Source: Desulfatitalea sp. (GTDB lineage: Bacteria; Desulfobacterota; Desulfobacteria; Desulfobacterales; Desulfosarcinaceae). From it: a DNA stretch of 6,031 nt. Position 1 is the first letter of the stretch. Each line of letters begins with the position of its first letter. Shown here one piece after another: positions 5,013 to 6,031 of this stretch. The notes beneath the pieces are model-generated. The model saw nothing but the letters and a program-made list of their open reading frames with translations, ran no database searches and was not told where the DNA came from. The translations under genes were made by a program, and so were the position numbers. The stretch lies in assembly GCA_013041835.1 (NCBI GenBank), contig JABDRH010000432.1:1-6031 (forward strand). Reading direction: 5' to 3'.

Positions 5013-6031
5013 ATGGCACAACCCAAGAAGAGAGTATATGAGCTGGCGCGTGAGCTCAACATGACCAACAAGGCGTTGTTTGAAAAAATCAGCTCGCTCG
5101 ATCTGGGTCTCAATTCCCACATGAGTGCTCTGGATGAAGGCACCGAAGCCACTATCCGCGGCTTCATTCTGGGCGGCCCCTCGCCCGAATTGATGGAAAA
5201 ACGTGTGCGACCCACGGTCATTAGGCGGCGGCGAAAAGCTGAAAAATCCGAGGCCGAGGCACCGGAAGCGACTGAAGAACAAGCGCTGACTTCAGACATG
5301 GCGGCGGTAGAACAGGAGGCGGCCGTTGAAGAAGCGCCGGTACCTGAGGAACCCGTCGCCGAGACAGCGGCGCCTGAAAAAGCCGACGCTGTCGAGGAAA
5401 TGGTGAAAAGCGAAGCCGAAACGACGGTCTCCGAAGCCAAAGCCCCGGCAACATCGGATCAACAGGAACCGAGCGAATCCGAACCTGAAACCGAAGCCAG
5501 TGAATCAACGGTGCCGGCCGAACCCCCAACCGCAGTAGCGGAAAGCGAACCGACCGAATCGGAAAAGGCCAAGGTTGCCGCCAAGCCTAAAAAGAAGAAG
5601 AAAGACGCGGCCGCCAAGATCATCAAGTTGCCAGAACGGCCCGTGGCTGAGGTTCCGGAAACCGAGATTGAAGCGCCGGCGGCCGGTCAACCTGCACCGG
5701 CACCCGAGGCGCCCAAGGCTGAGCGGCCAAAGAAGAAGGGCAAACGCCGTGAGGCGGAATCCAACGATGCGGCACCGGAGAAGCGGTTTCCCAAAAAGAA
5801 AACCTCCTTTCGCAAGAAGGAGGTGGTCGTAGGCGCCGACCTGTATGACCGCATCCGCTCACGAAAAGGGCGCAAGGGCGGTAAAGGCAAGGCACCGGCC
5901 ACCCAGAAGACCCAGATCACGCAAGCCAAGGCCATCAAGCGCCGGGTTCGCGTCGACGAAACCATCGTCCTTTCCGACTTGGCCAAGCGCATGGGCATCA
6001 AGGCCGGTGATATGATCGCCAAGCTTATGGC
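5013..6031 (+). CDS. infB: Translation initiation factor IF-2, N-terminal part, cut by window edge
   Basis: IF-2 is the GTPase that brings formyl-Met-tRNA to the 30S subunit and promotes subunit joining. Only the first 339 codons are present; the frame is open at the edge, and the GTPase and tRNA-binding domains lie beyond it. Residues 1-52 form an IF2_N module (begins MAQPKKRVYELARELNM). A long disordered linker follows: first rich in Glu, Ala and Pro (about 76-190), then with lysine clusters (KPKKKKK at 191-197) and a basic stretch at 257-294 with KRFPKKK and RSRKGRKGGKGKA. From about 310 a second IF2_N module begins (VRVDETIVLSDLAKRMGIKA). The ATG has AAGGGGG (5002-5008) four bases upstream. 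It follows nusA by 93 bases with no terminator, consistent with co-transcription. Confidence 0.96.
   Translation, partial: MAQPKKRVYELARELNMTNKALFEKISSLDLGLNSHMSALDEGTEATIRGFILGGPSPELMEKRVRPTVIRRRRKAEKSEAEAPEATEEQALTSDMAAVEQEAAVEEAPVPEEPVAETAAPEKADAVEEMVKSEAETTVSEAKAPATSDQQEPSESEPETEASESTVPAEPPTAVAESEPTESEKAKVAAKPKKKKKDAAAKIIKLPERPVAEVPETEIEAPAAGQPAPAPEAPKAERPKKKGKRREAESNDAAPEKRFPKKKTSFRKKEVVVGADLYDRIRSRKGRKGGKGKAPATQKTQITQAKAIKRRVRVDETIVLSDLAKRMGIKAGDMIAKLM

Overview
The window is an information-processing (translation and transcription) locus, with every recognisable gene on the + strand. Coding DNA is GC-rich. A MerR-type regulator directly behind pheT, a rimP-nusA-infB cluster, and the NusA and IF2 sequence styles suggest a deltaproteobacterium of the Desulfobacterota, perhaps Desulfobacteraceae or Desulfosarcina-like. 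That placement is inference from gene order and protein style, not from a search.

Region 1 (1-2200) holds the 3' part of pheT, the phenylalanyl-tRNA synthetase beta subunit. After a 93-base gap comes a small, complete MerR-family regulator. The gap holds a perfect 10-bp tandem repeat and a 7-bp dyad just upstream of the regulator's ribosome binding site; no clear terminator separates the two genes, so co-transcription is plausible. Region 2 (2201-2502) has no convincing gene. It contains five tandem ATG triplets, a run of nine C and a small GAAA-loop hairpin.

Region 3 (2503-6031) looks like one transcription unit: a near-consensus promoter, tRNA-Gly(CCC), a 106-base imperfect palindrome able to form a long hairpin, an intrinsic terminator, then rimP, nusA and the start of infB, which runs off the right edge. 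The layout parallels the E. coli metY-rimP-nusA-infB operon, with a glycine tRNA in place of initiator tRNA. RimP matures the 30S subunit, NusA tunes pausing, termination and antitermination, and IF2 brings initiator tRNA to the 30S.

The most interesting part is the tRNA-rimP spacer (2621-2807). It contains the long hairpin, a second 9-bp inverted repeat that cannot form at the same time except as a pseudoknot, and an upstream copy of the terminator's 5' arm that could pair with the terminator's 3' arm. This has the form of an attenuation switch, and NusA, encoded downstream, would be an attractive effector. A dispersed palindromic repeat is the main alternative. Other points of note are a 22-codon ORF with a good Shine-Dalgarno between nusA and infB, a NusA with a single helix-hairpin-helix unit and an acidic tail, and an ambiguous rimP start. 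I found no CRISPR array, insertion sequence or defence system.
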